Shown here: one piece after another, positions 36,226 to 44,976 of the stretch
Position numbering within the stretch: position 1 is the first letter of the stretch
Layout: each line of letters begins with the position of its first letter
Assembly (NCBI RefSeq): GCF_009739905.1
Contig: NZ_CP034279.1
Coordinates: 1,922,001 to 1,986,000 of the forward strand
DNA length: 64,000 nt
Source: Streptomyces ficellus
GTDB lineage: Bacteria; Actinomycetota; Actinomycetes; Streptomycetales; Streptomycetaceae
Direction of reading: 5' to 3'
Translations under genes and position numbers: made by a program
The notes under the pieces: model-generated
What the model was told of the DNA's origin: nothing
What the model saw: only the letters and a program-made list of their open reading frames with translations
Databases searched by the model: none

Positions 36226-39200
36226 TCAGCGCAGGCGCTGGCTGATGACCTTCGACACCCCGTCGCCCTGCATGGACACGCCGTAGAGCGCGTCCGCGAC
36301 CTCCATGGTCCGCTTCTGGTGGGTGATCACGATCAGCTGGGAGCTCTCCTGGAGCTCCTCCATGATCCGGATCAGCCGCTGGAGGTTGGTGTCGTCCAGC
36401 GCCGCCTCGACCTCGTCCATCACGTAGAACGGGCTCGGTCGCGCCTTGAAGATCGACACCAGCATGGCGACGGCCGTCAGCGACCGCTCCCCACCGGACA
36501 GCAGCGACAGCCGCTTGACCTTCTTGCCCGGAGGGCGGGCCTCGACGTCCACGCCCGTGGTGAGCATGTTGTCGGGGTCGGTCAGGACGAGCCGCCCCTC
36601 GCCGCCCGGGAAGAGCCGCGAGAACACACCCTCGAACTCCCTCGCCGTGTCGCGGAAGGCCTCCGTGAAGACCTGCTCGACGCGTTCGTCCACCTCCTTC
36701 ACCACCTGAAGGAGGTCGGCCCGCGTCTTCTTCAGGTCTTCGAGCTGCTCCGAGAGGAACTGGTGGCGCTCCTCCAGCGCCGCGAACTCCTCCAGCGCCA
36801 GCGGATTCACCTTCCCGAGCTGCTGGTACGCCCGTTCGGCCGACTTCAGGCGTTTCTCCTGTTCGGCGCGGACGAAACGTCTCGGCTGGTTCCGCGGGTG
36901 CTCCGGATCCTCGGGCAGCTCCTCCCCCTCGGCCGGCAGCGACGGCGGAACGGGCTGGTCCGGCCCGTACTCGGCCACCAGGGCCGCCGGTTCGACGCCC
37001 AGTTCCTCCAGCGCCCTGGTCTCCAGCTGCTCGATGCGCAACCGCTTCTCGGCGCCCAGCACCTCCCCGCGGTGCACCGAGTCGGTCAGCTTGTCCAGCT
37101 CGCCCTTCAGGTCCCGTCCCCGGGCCCGGGCCGCCGCCAGGTCCTGCTCGCGCGCCGCCCTGGCCTCCTCGGCGGCGGCCCGCTCGCGGTCGGCCCGCAC
37201 CAGGGACACCTCGACGTGCGCGAGGAGCTGGCGGGCCCCGGAGGCGACGGCCGCGGCGACCTCCGCCTCGTGCCGGAGCCGGGCGCGGCGCTGCTCGGCA
37301 CGCGCGCGTGCCTCCCGTTCGGCGCGGGCGGCCCGGTCCAGTCCGTCGGCGCGGCCCGCCAGGCCCTTCACCCGCTCCTCGTGGGTACGCGCCTGGAGCC
37401 GGGCCTCCATCTCCGTCTGGCGGGCGTTCGCCCCGTCCGCGGCGAGCCGGTCGCGCACCGAGGTGTCGGGCTCCTCGTCCCCGCCGTCTCCGAAGGGGCC
37501 CGACTCCTCGGCGACCAGCAGCCGCTCGGCCAGCTCCTCGGCCTCCCCGGTGGCCCTCTCCAGGGTCTCCTGGGCGCGGGCGGCCGCCGCGGCGGCCCGC
37601 TCGGCCTCACCCGCGGCGCCGCGCGCCTGCCCGGCGAGCCGCCCCAGCGACTGCGCGACCTGCGACTTCTCGCGGTCGGCGACCCTGCGTCGCTCGGCCA
37701 GCTCCTCGACGCGCGCGACGGCGTCCCGGCGCCGCCCGGTGGCCTCGGCCTGGGCGGCGGCCAGCTCCTCGCACCGTACGGCCAGCTCGGCCAGCTCCGC
37801 GGCGGCCTCGTCGACGGAGGCCTGCACCTCCAGGAGGCTGGGCGCCCCGGCCGACCCGCCCTGCGCGAAGTGCGCCCCGAGGACGTCGCCCTCGGCGGTG
37901 ACGGCGACCAGCCCGGGGCGCGCGTACACCAGGTCCTCGGCGTCCTCCAGGCCGTCGACGACCACGACGTCCCGCAGCAGGCGCCGCACGGCCGGCATCA
38001 GCTCCTCCGGCCCCCGCACCAGGTCGGCGGCGTACGTCCGGCCCGCCTCGCGGGGCTGGTCCCCGGGCTCGCCCGGCAGGCCGGCCGGCAGCAGGGCCGC
38101 CCGGCCCGCGTCCTGCTTGCGCAGGTGCCGGATCGCCTCGGCCGCCGTCGCCGGGTCCCGTACGGCGACCGCGTCGGCGGCGGCTCCGAGGGCCGCGGCC
38201 ACCGGCACCTCGTAGCCGGGCGTCACGGTGAGCAGTTCGGCGGCCGGGCCCAGCAGGCCGTCCAGGCGGGCGGCGGCCTCCAGCAGGGCGCCCGTCCCGT
38301 CCTTGCGGCGCAGGCCCAGCGCCAGCGCCTCGTGCCGGGCGGCCAGGGCGGCCCGCCTGCGTTCCGCCGTGGTGGCGGCCTCCCGCGCGGCGCTCAGTGC
38401 GGCCTCCGCCCCGGCCAGCTCCCGTTTGGCCGCCTCGTGCCGCTCGGCGAGCTCGGCGTCACCGGCGTCCAGCCCGTCGACCTCCGCCTGGAGCGCCTCG
38501 TACTCCTCCTGCGCGGCGACCGACCGTTCCTGGGCCTCGTCGCGGGCGGCGGCCAGCCGGTCGATCTCGGCCTGGGCGGAGGCGGCGCGCGAGCGGGCGG
38601 CGGCGACCTGCCCGCTGAGGCGGGCCAGCCCCTCGCGCCGGTCGGCGATGGCCCGTGCCACGTCCTTCAGGCGCCGCTCCTCCACCGCCAGTTGCCGCTC
38701 CAGCTCGGCGCGGTGGGCGACGGTGTCCTCCAGGGCCCGCTCGGCCGCCTCCAGCGCGGCCTCCAGCTCCGCCTCCTGCTCGCGGATGCGGGCGGCCTCC
38801 CGTTCCAGGTCCTCGGGGTCGCGTCCGCGCCGCTCCTCCACCGGTGGTGCGGTGGCGCTCTTCACCCGCGCGTCGGCCAGGGAGACCGTGCCGCGCACCC
38901 GCTCGGCCAGCTGCGACAGCTCGTGCCAGGTCGCCTGGGCCCGCTGGAGCCGGGGCGAGAGACGCCGCACCTCGTCCTCCAGGCCGGCCTCCCGGGTGAG
39001 GGCGGCCTTCAGCTCGGCCTCCGCCCGCTCCTTGCGCTCCTTCAGCGCGGCCTCGTCGGCGATCTCCGTCCTCAGCGCCTCCTGGAGGCGTACGAGGTCG
39101 TCGGCGAGCAGCCGGAGCCGGGCGTCGCGCAGGTCGGCCTGGATGACGGCGGCCCGCCGCGCCACGGCGGCCTGCCGGCCCAGTGGCTTGAGCTGCCGGC

Positions 39201-39795
39201 GCAGTTCGTCGTTGAGGTCCTGTACACGGGCGAGGTTGGCCTGCATCGCGTCCAGCTTCCGCAGCGCCTTCTCCTTGCGCTTGCGGTGCTTGAGGACGCC
39301 GGCGGCCTCCTCGATGAACGCCCGGCGCCCCATCGGGTCGGCGTGCAGGACGGAGTCGAGCTGGCCCTGCCCGACGATGACGTGCATTTCCCGGCCGATA
39401 CCGGAGTCGCTGAGGAGGTCCTGGATGTCGAGCAGCCGGCAGGTGTCGCCGTTGATCTGGTATTCGCTGCTGCCGCCCCGGAACATGATCCGCGTAATGG
39501 TGACTTCGGCGTAGTCGATCGGCAGCGCGCCGTCGGAGTTGTCGATCGTGAGGGAGACCTCGGCGCGGCCGAGCGGCGGCCGGCCGGTCGTCCCGGCGAA
39601 GATGACGTCCTCCATCTTCCCGCCGCGCAGCGACTTGGCTCCCTGTTCCCCCATGACCCAGGAGAGCGCGTCCACCACATTGGACTTGCCCGAGCCGTTG
39701 GGCCCCACGACGCACGTGATTCCCGGTTCGAACCGGAGGGTGGTGGCGGAGGCGAACGACTTGAAACCACGCAGGGTCAGGGCCTTGAGGTGCAC
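36226..39795 (-). CDS. smc: Chromosome partition protein SMC
   Basis: SMC is the condensin ATPase that organises and segregates chromosomes, with ScpA/ScpB. The 1189-residue protein has Walker A GPNGSGKSNVVDALSW near residue 32, long coiled coils (about 170-500 and 680-1020), a hinge with KVTPGYEVPV-like residues around 520-650 (TVTPGYEVPVAAALGAAADA), the ABC signature LSLLSGGERSLTAVAM and Walker B FYVMDEVEAALDD. Start GTG 39795 (VHLKALTLRGFKSF). Coiled-coil regions are extremely rich in Ala/Glu/Arg and cause large antisense open frames. It is followed by a 254-bp gap to glcP. Confidence 0.98.
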   Translation of the reverse strand: MHLKALTLRGFKSFASATTLRFEPGITCVVGPNGSGKSNVVDALSWVMGEQGAKSLRGGKMEDVIFAGTTGRPPLGRAEVSLTIDNSDGALPIDYAEVTITRIMFRGGSSEYQINGDTCRLLDIQDLLSDSGIGREMHVIVGQGQLDSVLHADPMGRRAFIEEAAGVLKHRKRKEKALRKLDAMQANLARVQDLNDELRRQLKPLGRQAAVARRAAVIQADLRDARLRLLADDLVRLQEALRTEIADEAALKERKERAEAELKAALTREAGLEDEVRRLSPRLQRAQATWHELSQLAERVRGTVSLADARVKSATAPPVEERRGRDPEDLEREAARIREQEAELEAALEAAERALEDTVAHRAELERQLAVEERRLKDVARAIADRREGLARLSGQVAAARSRAASAQAEIDRLAAARDEAQERSVAAQEEYEALQAEVDGLDAGDAELAERHEAAKRELAGAEAALSAAREAATTAERRRAALAARHEALALGLRRKDGTGALLEAAARLDGLLGPAAELLTVTPGYEVPVAAALGAAADAVAVRDPATAAEAIRHLRKQDAGRAALLPAGLPGEPGDQPREAGRTYAADLVRGPEELMPAVRRLLRDVVVVDGLEDAEDLVYARPGLVAVTAEGDVLGAHFAQGGSAGAPSLLEVQASVDEAAAELAELAVRCEELAAAQAEATGRRRDAVARVEELAERRRVADREKSQVAQSLGRLAGQARGAAGEAERAAAAAARAQETLERATGEAEELAERLLVAEESGPFGDGGDEEPDTSVRDRLAADGANARQTEMEARLQARTHEERVKGLAGRADGLDRAARAEREARARAEQRRARLRHEAEVAAAVASGARQLLAHVEVSLVRADRERAAAEEARAAREQDLAAARARGRDLKGELDKLTDSVHRGEVLGAEKRLRIEQLETRALEELGVEPAALVAEYGPDQPVPPSLPAEGEELPEDPEHPRNQPRRFVRAEQEKRLKSAERAYQQLGKVNPLALEEFAALEERHQFLSEQLEDLKKTRADLLQVVKEVDERVEQVFTEAFRDTAREFEGVFSRLFPGGEGRLVLTDPDNMLTTGVDVEARPPGKKVKRLSLLSGGERSLTAVAMLVSIFKARPSPFYVMDEVEAALDDTNLQRLIRIMEELQESSQLIVITHQKRTMEVADALYGVSMQGDGVSKVISQRLR

Positions 39796-39905
39796 GCCCC
39801 AGGACTCTACCTGCCGCTTCCCGTTTGACCCATGAATGCGCAGGGCAGATCAGAGGTCAAGGATCAGTGGCCGTGGGATGACGGCCGGGGGAAGGGAAAA
39901 GAAAG

Positions 39906-39927
39906 AAGGGACGCCGAAGCGTCCCTT
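39906..39927 (-). terminator. Intrinsic terminator of the small coiled-coil gene
   Basis: On the minus strand AAGGGACGC, a TTCG loop and GCGTCCCTT are followed by a pyrimidine run CTTTCTTTTCCC. It lies 80 bases after the stop of the gene at 40007. A 9-bp stem with an ultra-stable UUCG tetraloop. Confidence 0.85.
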
Positions 39928-40006
39928 GCATATCCAGCGAGAGTGTTTCTCACCCTGCCCGTGACCTACAGGTTCCGGTGACGGGCTGTGCCGATGGGGG
40001 CTGGGA

Positions 40007-40216
40007 TCAGGTGAGCGCAGGCTCCGCCTTGGGTACGTCGATGTCGATGCCGTCGAGCAGCGACTCGCTGTGTGCGGCGGCGTTCAGCGCGTCGTTCTCG
40101 GACTGAATCCGAACGAGCTCGGACTCGAGGTCCTGGACGCGCTGCTGAAGCCGTCGCATCTCGGCGAGAAGTCGCGGGTCGGAACCGCCGACATAACCGA
40201 GAAGCGCCTTTGCCAT
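40007..40216 (-). CDS. Small conserved coiled-coil protein (69 aa)
   Basis: No recognised domain. MAKALLGYVGGSDPRLLAEM precedes a heptad-like helix (RLQQRVQDLESELVRIQSEND) and an acidic tail ending in KAEPALT. Codon usage and a strong terminator support that it is a real gene. ATG 40216 follows GGAGG. It is probably a small cytosolic dimer. Its function is unknown; proximity to smc and the coiled coil make a structural or adaptor role possible, but this is speculation. Confidence 0.75.
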   Translation of the reverse strand: MAKALLGYVGGSDPRLLAEMRRLQQRVQDLESELVRIQSENDALNAAAHSESLLDGIDIDVPKAEPALT

Positions 40217-40630
40217 GACTTTTGGTCCTCCACACTGAATGACCGACCGAAGCGGTGTGGGTCGTGAGGGATTCGCACCCGCGGTGTCCGGCAGTGCTTG
40301 GTGCCGCTGCGGTTCTCACTGCCAAACAGCTAAGGTGCGCGGGGCTTCCAGAGTCTCACCAAAAAGTTTGACGGTCAACACGATCACGCCCGGCATCGTG
40401 GGCCAACCGGGGGGCCGCGGCCGCGAACCGGTGCGGCGGCGCCTCTCACTGCGGTGCCCAGGGGCGTGCGGACGATCCTCCAGGACCCTTTGGATCATCC
40501 TTACCCGCGCAGCCTGGCACGGCAAGCGATTCTTGGCAACCACCAGGTCATTTCTGCCGTACGCACATGCCCGCGGCGGCGACGGCCGGGCCCGGCGCCC
40601 TGACCGGCGCCGATGCGACGACCAACATCG
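40217..40630. other. 414-base region upstream of the small coiled-coil gene
   Basis: On the minus strand TTGACC (40373-40378) with GACTCT 17 bases downstream is a weak promoter candidate. GGCAGTG (40290-40296) and CACTGCC (40317-40323) can pair as a leader hairpin. The part from 40390 to 40630, next to the acylphosphatase gene, is GC-rich with no evident gene or RNA. Confidence 0.4.
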
Positions 40631-40912
40631 TCAGCGGATGGCGAAGCCGTCATAGCCGCCGCGCGGGGCGTCCCAGATCTCGGTGACTCCGTCGACCGTG
40701 CCGGGTGTGTCGCCGGAGCGAAGCCACTCCAGCAAACGGTGGCAATTCTCACTCGGGCCCTCGGCGACGACCTGCACCCTGCCGTCCTCCAAATTGAGGG
40801 CGAAGCCGGTGAGCTTTCCGATCTCCAGAGCATTCGCCCTGGTGAACCAGCGGAAGCCCACTCCCTGTACTCGGCCGCGTACCCAGGCGGTGAGCCGTGC
40901 GTCTTCGTTCAT
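40631..40912 (-). CDS. acyP: Acylphosphatase
   Basis: A 93-residue protein that hydrolyses acyl phosphates such as 1,3-bisphosphoglycerate. The first signature [16 protein letters not shown] contains the phosphate-binding loop and catalytic Arg. The second, [17 protein letters not shown], carries the conserved Asn. ATG 40912 ([10 protein letters not shown]) gives the normal length for the family. It is monocistronic between the small coiled-coil gene and the CAP-domain gene. Confidence 0.95.
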   Translation of the reverse strand: MNEDARLTAWVRGRVQGVGFRWFTRANALEIGKLTGFALNLEDGRVQVVAEGPSENCHRLLEWLRSGDTPGTVDGVTEIWDAPRGGYDGFAIR

Positions 40913-41065
40913 GGCTGCACGCTAACCGGCCAAAAGCACTCGGAGCACTTCTCCCCCAGGCGTCATGGCGTACAGTCCCGTCGACATGAGCCTCACCCGT
41001 TCGGACGAGCGAGGCGAATGACCTTGACGTACATGACCAGACGTCGAAGCAGGAAGGCACAGCAC

Positions 41066-41947
41066 ATGGGACGCCACCGGAAGAAGCGGGTCACCGTACC
41101 CGTCCGCACCGGGCTGCTCGGCGCCTCCGCCGCCATGGCGGTGGGTGCCGTCGCCGTGACCTCCGGACTGCTGCCCGGTGGCGACACCTTCACCGTCGGC
41201 GACAGCGGCTCCGCCGAGCGCGTCCACGCCGGTGACCTGCCCGAGCTGAACGCCCAGGGCGGCGCCAGCACCACGCCCGAGCGCCCCTCGACCCCGGCGA
41301 GCCGGAGCGCCGAGCGGTCGCTCGCCCCTTCCAAGGCGCCCGCGCCGTCGCCGTCCACGCCGTCCGCCCCGTCCTCCTCCGCGCCGCCGAAGAAGACGCA
41401 GCCGCCGAAGACGAAGGCGCCGGCCGCCCCGGCTCCCCAGAAGACGGCCGCCAAGAGCGCGGCCCCCAGCCGTACGGCCACGCCCACGCCCACCCCCGAG
41501 CGGACCACCGCGCCGCCCAAGGCCCCCGTCGCCCCCTCCTCCCCCGCCGCCCCGTCCGACAACAGCCGCGAGACGGCCGCCGAGGCCGCGGTCCTCACCC
41601 TGGTCAACGCCGAGCGCGCCAAGGTCGGCTGCAGCCCGGTGCAGGCGTCCCGCGGCCTCGCGTCCCTGGCCGGCGCGTACAGCAGGGACATGGCGGAGCG
41701 CGGCTTCTTCTCGCACACCGACCCCGACGGGGCGACGCCCTGGGACCGGGCGGCGAAGGCGGGCGTGCAGGGCCTCGCGGCGGAGAACATCGCCCGCGGC
41801 CAGGCGGACGCGGCCGCCGTGATGGAGTCCTGGATGAACAGCGACGGCCACCGCGCCAACATCCTCAACTGCGACTACACCCGCCTCGGCGTCGGCGTCC
41901 ACTTCGCCGAGGGCGGCCCGTGGTGGACGCAGAACTTCGGCTTCTGA
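41066..41947 (+). CDS. Secreted CAP (SCP/YkwD) domain protein
   Basis: A 293-residue protein: basic N-terminus MGRHRKKRV, a membrane/signal segment (TGLLGASAAMAVGAVAVTSGLL), a long Pro/Ala/Ser/Lys-rich linker (residues ~50-165) typical of wall-associated proteins, and a CAP domain with ERGFFSHTDPDGATPW, AAENIARG, ESWMNSDGHRANIL and WWTQNFGF. Its role is unknown; bacterial YkwD-like proteins have been linked to the envelope and spores. I use ATG 41066 because AGGAAGG lies upstream; ATG 41019 would add a hydrophilic 16-residue stretch. Confidence 0.85.
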   Translation: MGRHRKKRVTVPVRTGLLGASAAMAVGAVAVTSGLLPGGDTFTVGDSGSAERVHAGDLPELNAQGGASTTPERPSTPASRSAERSLAPSKAPAPSPSTPSAPSSSAPPKKTQPPKTKAPAAPAPQKTAAKSAAPSRTATPTPTPERTTAPPKAPVAPSSPAAPSDNSRETAAEAAVLTLVNAERAKVGCSPVQASRGLASLAGAYSRDMAERGFFSHTDPDGATPWDRAAKAGVQGLAAENIARGQADAAAVMESWMNSDGHRANILNCDYTRLGVGVHFAEGGPWWTQNFGF

Positions 41948-41969
41948 CACCGCGTCGCCGCTCCCCGGC

Positions 41970-42077
41970 CTACTTCTGAACCGGCAGGTCCGGGTGGGTG
42001 GAGAGCAAGATCAGGTAGGCGACGGCCGCGGCCGTGCCCGTGGCTGAGAGAGCGAGAGCCGCGCCCCGCTGCGTCGC
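41970..42077 (-). pseudogene. Possible remnant of a tiny membrane peptide gene
   Basis: A 35-codon minus-strand frame reads ATQRGAALALSATGTAAAV continuing to a hydrophobic YLILLSTHPDLPVQK and TAG. It has no start codon: an in-frame TGA precedes it. ATG at 42082 begins in another frame (MSDAAGRG...). This could be a degraded or frame-shifted small membrane protein, or chance. Confidence 0.25.
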
Positions 42078-42144
42078 TCATGCGGCGATCGAACCAGCCT
42101 GCCTCCGGCGGGCCGCCGGCGCCCCAAGGCTCGCGGCCGGAGCC

Positions 42145-43020
42145 CTAGGACGCCGTGCGGGGCGGGGTCAGGCGGGGTGGGCGCTGGCAGCGGGGGCAGA
42201 AGTAGCTAGAGCGGTTCATCCAGGGGCGGCGGCGCATCGGGGTGCCGCAGCGTCGGCAGGGCTCGCCCTCGCGGCCGTACGCGTCCAGGGACCGGTCGAA
42301 GTAGCCCGACTCGCCGTTGACGTTGACGTACAGGCTGTCGAAGCTGGTGCCGCCGACCGCGAGCGCGGCCGTCATCACGTCCCGGACGTGTCCGAGGAGC
42401 TCGACGGAGCGGGGCCGGGTCAGGCTCGCAGTGGGGCGGTCGTAGTGGAGGCGGGCGCGCCACAGCGCCTCGTCCGCGTAGATGTTGCCCACACCGCTGA
42501 TCAGCGACTGGTCGAGCAGGGCGCGTTTGACCGTCGTACGGCGCAGGCGCAGCGCCGTGTGGAAGGCGGTGTCGTCGAACTCGGGGTCCAGGGGGTCGCG
42601 CGCGATGTGCGCGATCGCCAGGGGAAGCCCGTCGGGGGTGTTCTCGTGCAGCGAGAGCCCGCCGAAGGTGCGCTGGTCGACGAAGCGCAGCTCGGTCCCG
42701 AGCCCGTCGTCGAAGCGGATGCGGATCCGCAGGTGCTTCTCGTCCGCCGCGGCCTCCGGCTGTACGAGGAGCTGCCCGCTCATGCCGAGGTGCCCGAGCA
42801 CGGACGCGTCGGTGTCCTCCAGCGGCAGCCACAGGTACTTGCCGCGCCGCCGCGCGACGCCGAAGCGGTGCCCCGTCAGCCGGGCGGCGAAGTCGGGGCC
42901 GCCCGCGAGGTGCCGCCGGACGGCGCGGGGGTGCAGGACCTGGACGTCGGAGACGGTCCGGCCGCTGACCCAGCGCTCCAGGCCCCGTCGTACGACTTCG
43001 ACCTCGGGCAGCTCGGGCAC
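42145..43020 (-). CDS. mutM: Formamidopyrimidine-DNA glycosylase (Fpg/MutM)
   Basis: Removes oxidised purines such as 8-oxoG and nicks the abasic site. The 291-residue protein starts [14 protein letters not shown] with catalytic Pro2 and Glu3, has the helix-two-turn-helix with [20 protein letters not shown] (damage-pocket lysine TVKRALL) and ends in a zinc finger CRRCGTP ... FCPRCQ. Terminal residues [11 protein letters not shown] are an extension. It follows the rnc terminator in the usual DUF177-rpmF-rnc-mutM order. Confidence 0.97.
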   Translation of the reverse strand: MPELPEVEVVRRGLERWVSGRTVSDVQVLHPRAVRRHLAGGPDFAARLTGHRFGVARRRGKYLWLPLEDTDASVLGHLGMSGQLLVQPEAAADEKHLRIRIRFDDGLGTELRFVDQRTFGGLSLHENTPDGLPLAIAHIARDPLDPEFDDTAFHTALRLRRTTVKRALLDQSLISGVGNIYADEALWRARLHYDRPTASLTRPRSVELLGHVRDVMTAALAVGGTSFDSLYVNVNGESGYFDRSLDAYGREGEPCRRCGTPMRRRPWMNRSSYFCPRCQRPPRLTPPRTAS

Positions 43021-43093
43021 GGGGCTCCTTCACGGGCTCGCGGGTGCGCAGGACATGGCGCGGGGGCCATGGGCGCGCGGGGTCATGGGAAAG

Positions 43094-43120
43094 CCCCGCC
43101 GCACTGGGTGTGCGGCGGGG
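43094..43120 (-). terminator. rnc downstream terminator
   Basis: CCCCGCCGCAC (43094-43104) and GTGCGGCGGGG (43110-43120) form an 11-bp stem, followed on the minus strand by CTTTCCC. It separates rnc from mutM. Confidence 0.75.
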
Positions 43121-43135
43121 TCAGAAGCGAATGGC

Positions 43136-43996
43136 TCAGGCCGTGGTCTGCCGGGCTCCGGCGGCCGAAGAGGCGTCGGCGGCCTCTTCGGAGCCGTCGC
43201 CGGCCTCCCGGCCCGCGTCCGCGGCGGATTCGGCCGCGGCCTTGGCCGCCGCCTCCCGCTCGTCCGCGGCGGCCCGGATGGCCCGCCAGGCGGACTCCGC
43301 CGCCTGCTGCTCCGCTTCCTTCTTGCTGCGGCCGGTGCCGGTGCCGTACGAGACACCACCGACGCGGGCAGCAGCAGTGAAGGTCTTCTCGTGGTCCGGT
43401 CCGGTCTCGGTGACCAGGTACTCCGGAACGCCGAGGCCCTCGGCCGCGGTCAGCTCCTGGAGGCTGGTCTTCCAGTCCAGGCCGGCGCCGAGGTTCGAGG
43501 ACTTCTCGATCAGCGGGTCGAAGAGCCGGTGCACCAGCTCGGACGCCGCTTCGAGGCCCTGGTCGAGGTAGACCGCGCCGATCACCGCTTCCAGGGTGTC
43601 GGCGAGGATGGATGCCTTGTCCCGGCCTCCGGTGCCTTCTTCACCACGGCCGAGCCGGATGAAGGAGCCCAGGTCGAGGCCGCGGCCGACCTCCGCCAGC
43701 GCACGAGAGTTGACCACCGCGGCCCGCAGCTTGGCCAGCTGGCCTTCGGGCAGGTCGGGGTGGGTGCGGTACAGCGTGTCCGTGACCACCAGGCCGAGCA
43801 CGGAGTCCCCGAGGAACTCCAGCCGCTCGTTGGTGGGCAGACCGCCGTTCTCGTACGCGTACGAACGGTGGGTCAGCGCACGCACCAGAAGGGCGGACTC
43901 GAGGTGATACCCGAGCCGCCCTTCCAGAAGCGTGTGGGACGAGGCCGTGTTTTCCGCCTGCTTCTTGGCGTCATCCGCCATTTTGTGGCTAGACAC
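43136..43996 (-). CDS. rnc: Ribonuclease III
   Basis: RNase III (AbsB in S. coelicolor, where it affects antibiotic production) cleaves double-stranded RNA in rRNA maturation and mRNA control. The 286-residue protein has [18 protein letters not shown] with the catalytic acidic residues, [15 protein letters not shown], and a C-terminal dsRBD (about residues 165-240, [14 protein letters not shown] ... [12 protein letters not shown]) with an Ala/Glu-rich tail. I place the start at GTG 43996, after GAGAGG; ATG 43981 is five codons downstream and also possible. Directly downstream of rpmF. Confidence 0.93.
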   Translation of the reverse strand: MSSHKMADDAKKQAENTASSHTLLEGRLGYHLESALLVRALTHRSYAYENGGLPTNERLEFLGDSVLGLVVTDTLYRTHPDLPEGQLAKLRAAVVNSRALAEVGRGLDLGSFIRLGRGEEGTGGRDKASILADTLEAVIGAVYLDQGLEAASELVHRLFDPLIEKSSNLGAGLDWKTSLQELTAAEGLGVPEYLVTETGPDHEKTFTAAARVGGVSYGTGTGRSKKEAEQQAAESAWRAIRAAADEREAAAKAAAESAADAGREAGDGSEEAADASSAAGARQTTA

Positions 43997-44016
43997 GGTG
44001 CCTCTCACCAGCCCGC

Positions 44017-44190
44017 TCAGACCGAGAGGACCTGGCGCTTGTTGTACGTGCCGCAAGCGGGGCACGCGATGTGCTGCTGCTTCGGCTCCTGGCAACGCTC
44101 ACACGAAACCAGGGTGGGGACCGCAGCCTTCCACTGCGACCGGCGGTGGCGCGTGTTGCTGCGCGACATCTTCCGCTTCGGAACAGCCAC
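44017..44190 (-). CDS. rpmF: 50S ribosomal protein L32
   Basis: A 57-residue ribosomal protein with start GTG 44190. [19 protein letters not shown] precedes the zinc-binding CERCQEPK and CPACGTYN motifs (CxxC-type with four cysteines), so it is the zinc form. Ends in KRQVLSV. It is 2 bases downstream of the DUF177 gene and 20 upstream of rnc. Confidence 0.95.
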   Translation of the reverse strand: MAVPKRKMSRSNTRHRRSQWKAAVPTLVSCERCQEPKQQHIACPACGTYNKRQVLSV

Positions 44191-44192
44191 GG

Positions 44193-44837
44193 CTACTTCT
44201 CCTGCTTCTCGTCGACGCCCGCTTCGGCGCCGCCCATGTTGTCCTTCTCACCGGTCCCGAGTGAATCGGCGAGTCCCTGCAGTGCCGCCCAACGAATGTC
44301 GACGGCGTCGTGGTGGTGGTCCGGGTCGTCGTTCAGGCTGGCACCGCATTCGGCGCACAGCCCGGCGCAGTCCTCCCGGCACACCGGCTGCATCGGCAGT
44401 GCGAGCACCACCGCATCACGCAGCACGGGCTCGAGGTCGAACATGCCGTCCTCGAGCGGGGTCATGTCCTCGTCGTCCTCGGCATCGTCGTCCGCGGCCT
44501 CCTTGCGGTGGCCCCGGGCATCGCTGCTGTCGGAGGGGTACGAGAACATTTCCTGGAAGTCCGCCGCAACCTCCTGGCGCAGCGGCTCCAGACACCTTAC
44601 GCACTCCCCCTCGGCCGACGCACGGGCGGTGCCCGTGACGAGCACCCCTTCCATGACCGACTCGAGGCGGAGGTCCAGCTCGACGGGTGAGCCCTCGGGC
44701 ACGCCGATGACTCCGTCGATGCCGAGGTCCGCGGGGGCCTCGACGCTGCGGGAGAGCCGCTGGAGGGCACCGGGACGCCGACCCAGCTCGTGCGTGTCGA
44801 ACACGAGGGGGTTGCGGTGGTCGAGGCGCGTACTCAG
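44193..44837 (-). CDS. DUF177 (YceD-like) protein with probable CTG start
   Basis: A 214-residue protein of the YceD/DUF177 family, thought to act in 23S rRNA metabolism in plants and bacteria. The sequence [17 protein letters not shown] opens the family domain. CVRCLEPL and [13 protein letters not shown] make a cysteine-rich patch in the second half, and an acidic region ([10 protein letters not shown]) lies between. No ATG/GTG fits: the only upstream ATG (44966) gives unrelated residues. CTG 44837 lies five bases after AGGAAG. Rare start, so moderately sure. Confidence 0.8.
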   Translation of the reverse strand: MSTRLDHRNPLVFDTHELGRRPGALQRLSRSVEAPADLGIDGVIGVPEGSPVELDLRLESVMEGVLVTGTARASAEGECVRCLEPLRQEVAADFQEMFSYPSDSSDARGHRKEAADDDAEDDEDMTPLEDGMFDLEPVLRDAVVLALPMQPVCREDCAGLCAECGASLNDDPDHHHDAVDIRWAALQGLADSLGTGEKDNMGGAEAGVDEKQEK

Positions 44838-44976
44838 GGCTCTTCCTGCTTTCGGATCGTGTGGGGGGCGGCCCGGCGTCGCAGTGACGCCTACGCGGGC
44901 ACGCTGGATCGCGGACGTACTCGCGACCGAAGAGCCAGGATACTGGACGCTTCGCTCACAGCCCAATCCGCTCCGG

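Noticed and set aside
36160..39828. A 1222-codon plus-strand open frame opposite smc
   Set aside because: It is antisense to the well-supported smc gene; Leu/Gly/Arg/Val-rich sequence mirrors the coiled-coil codons.
44193..44966. DUF177 protein starting at ATG 44966
   Set aside because: The added 43 residues are not conserved and lack a ribosome site; CTG 44837 fits better.
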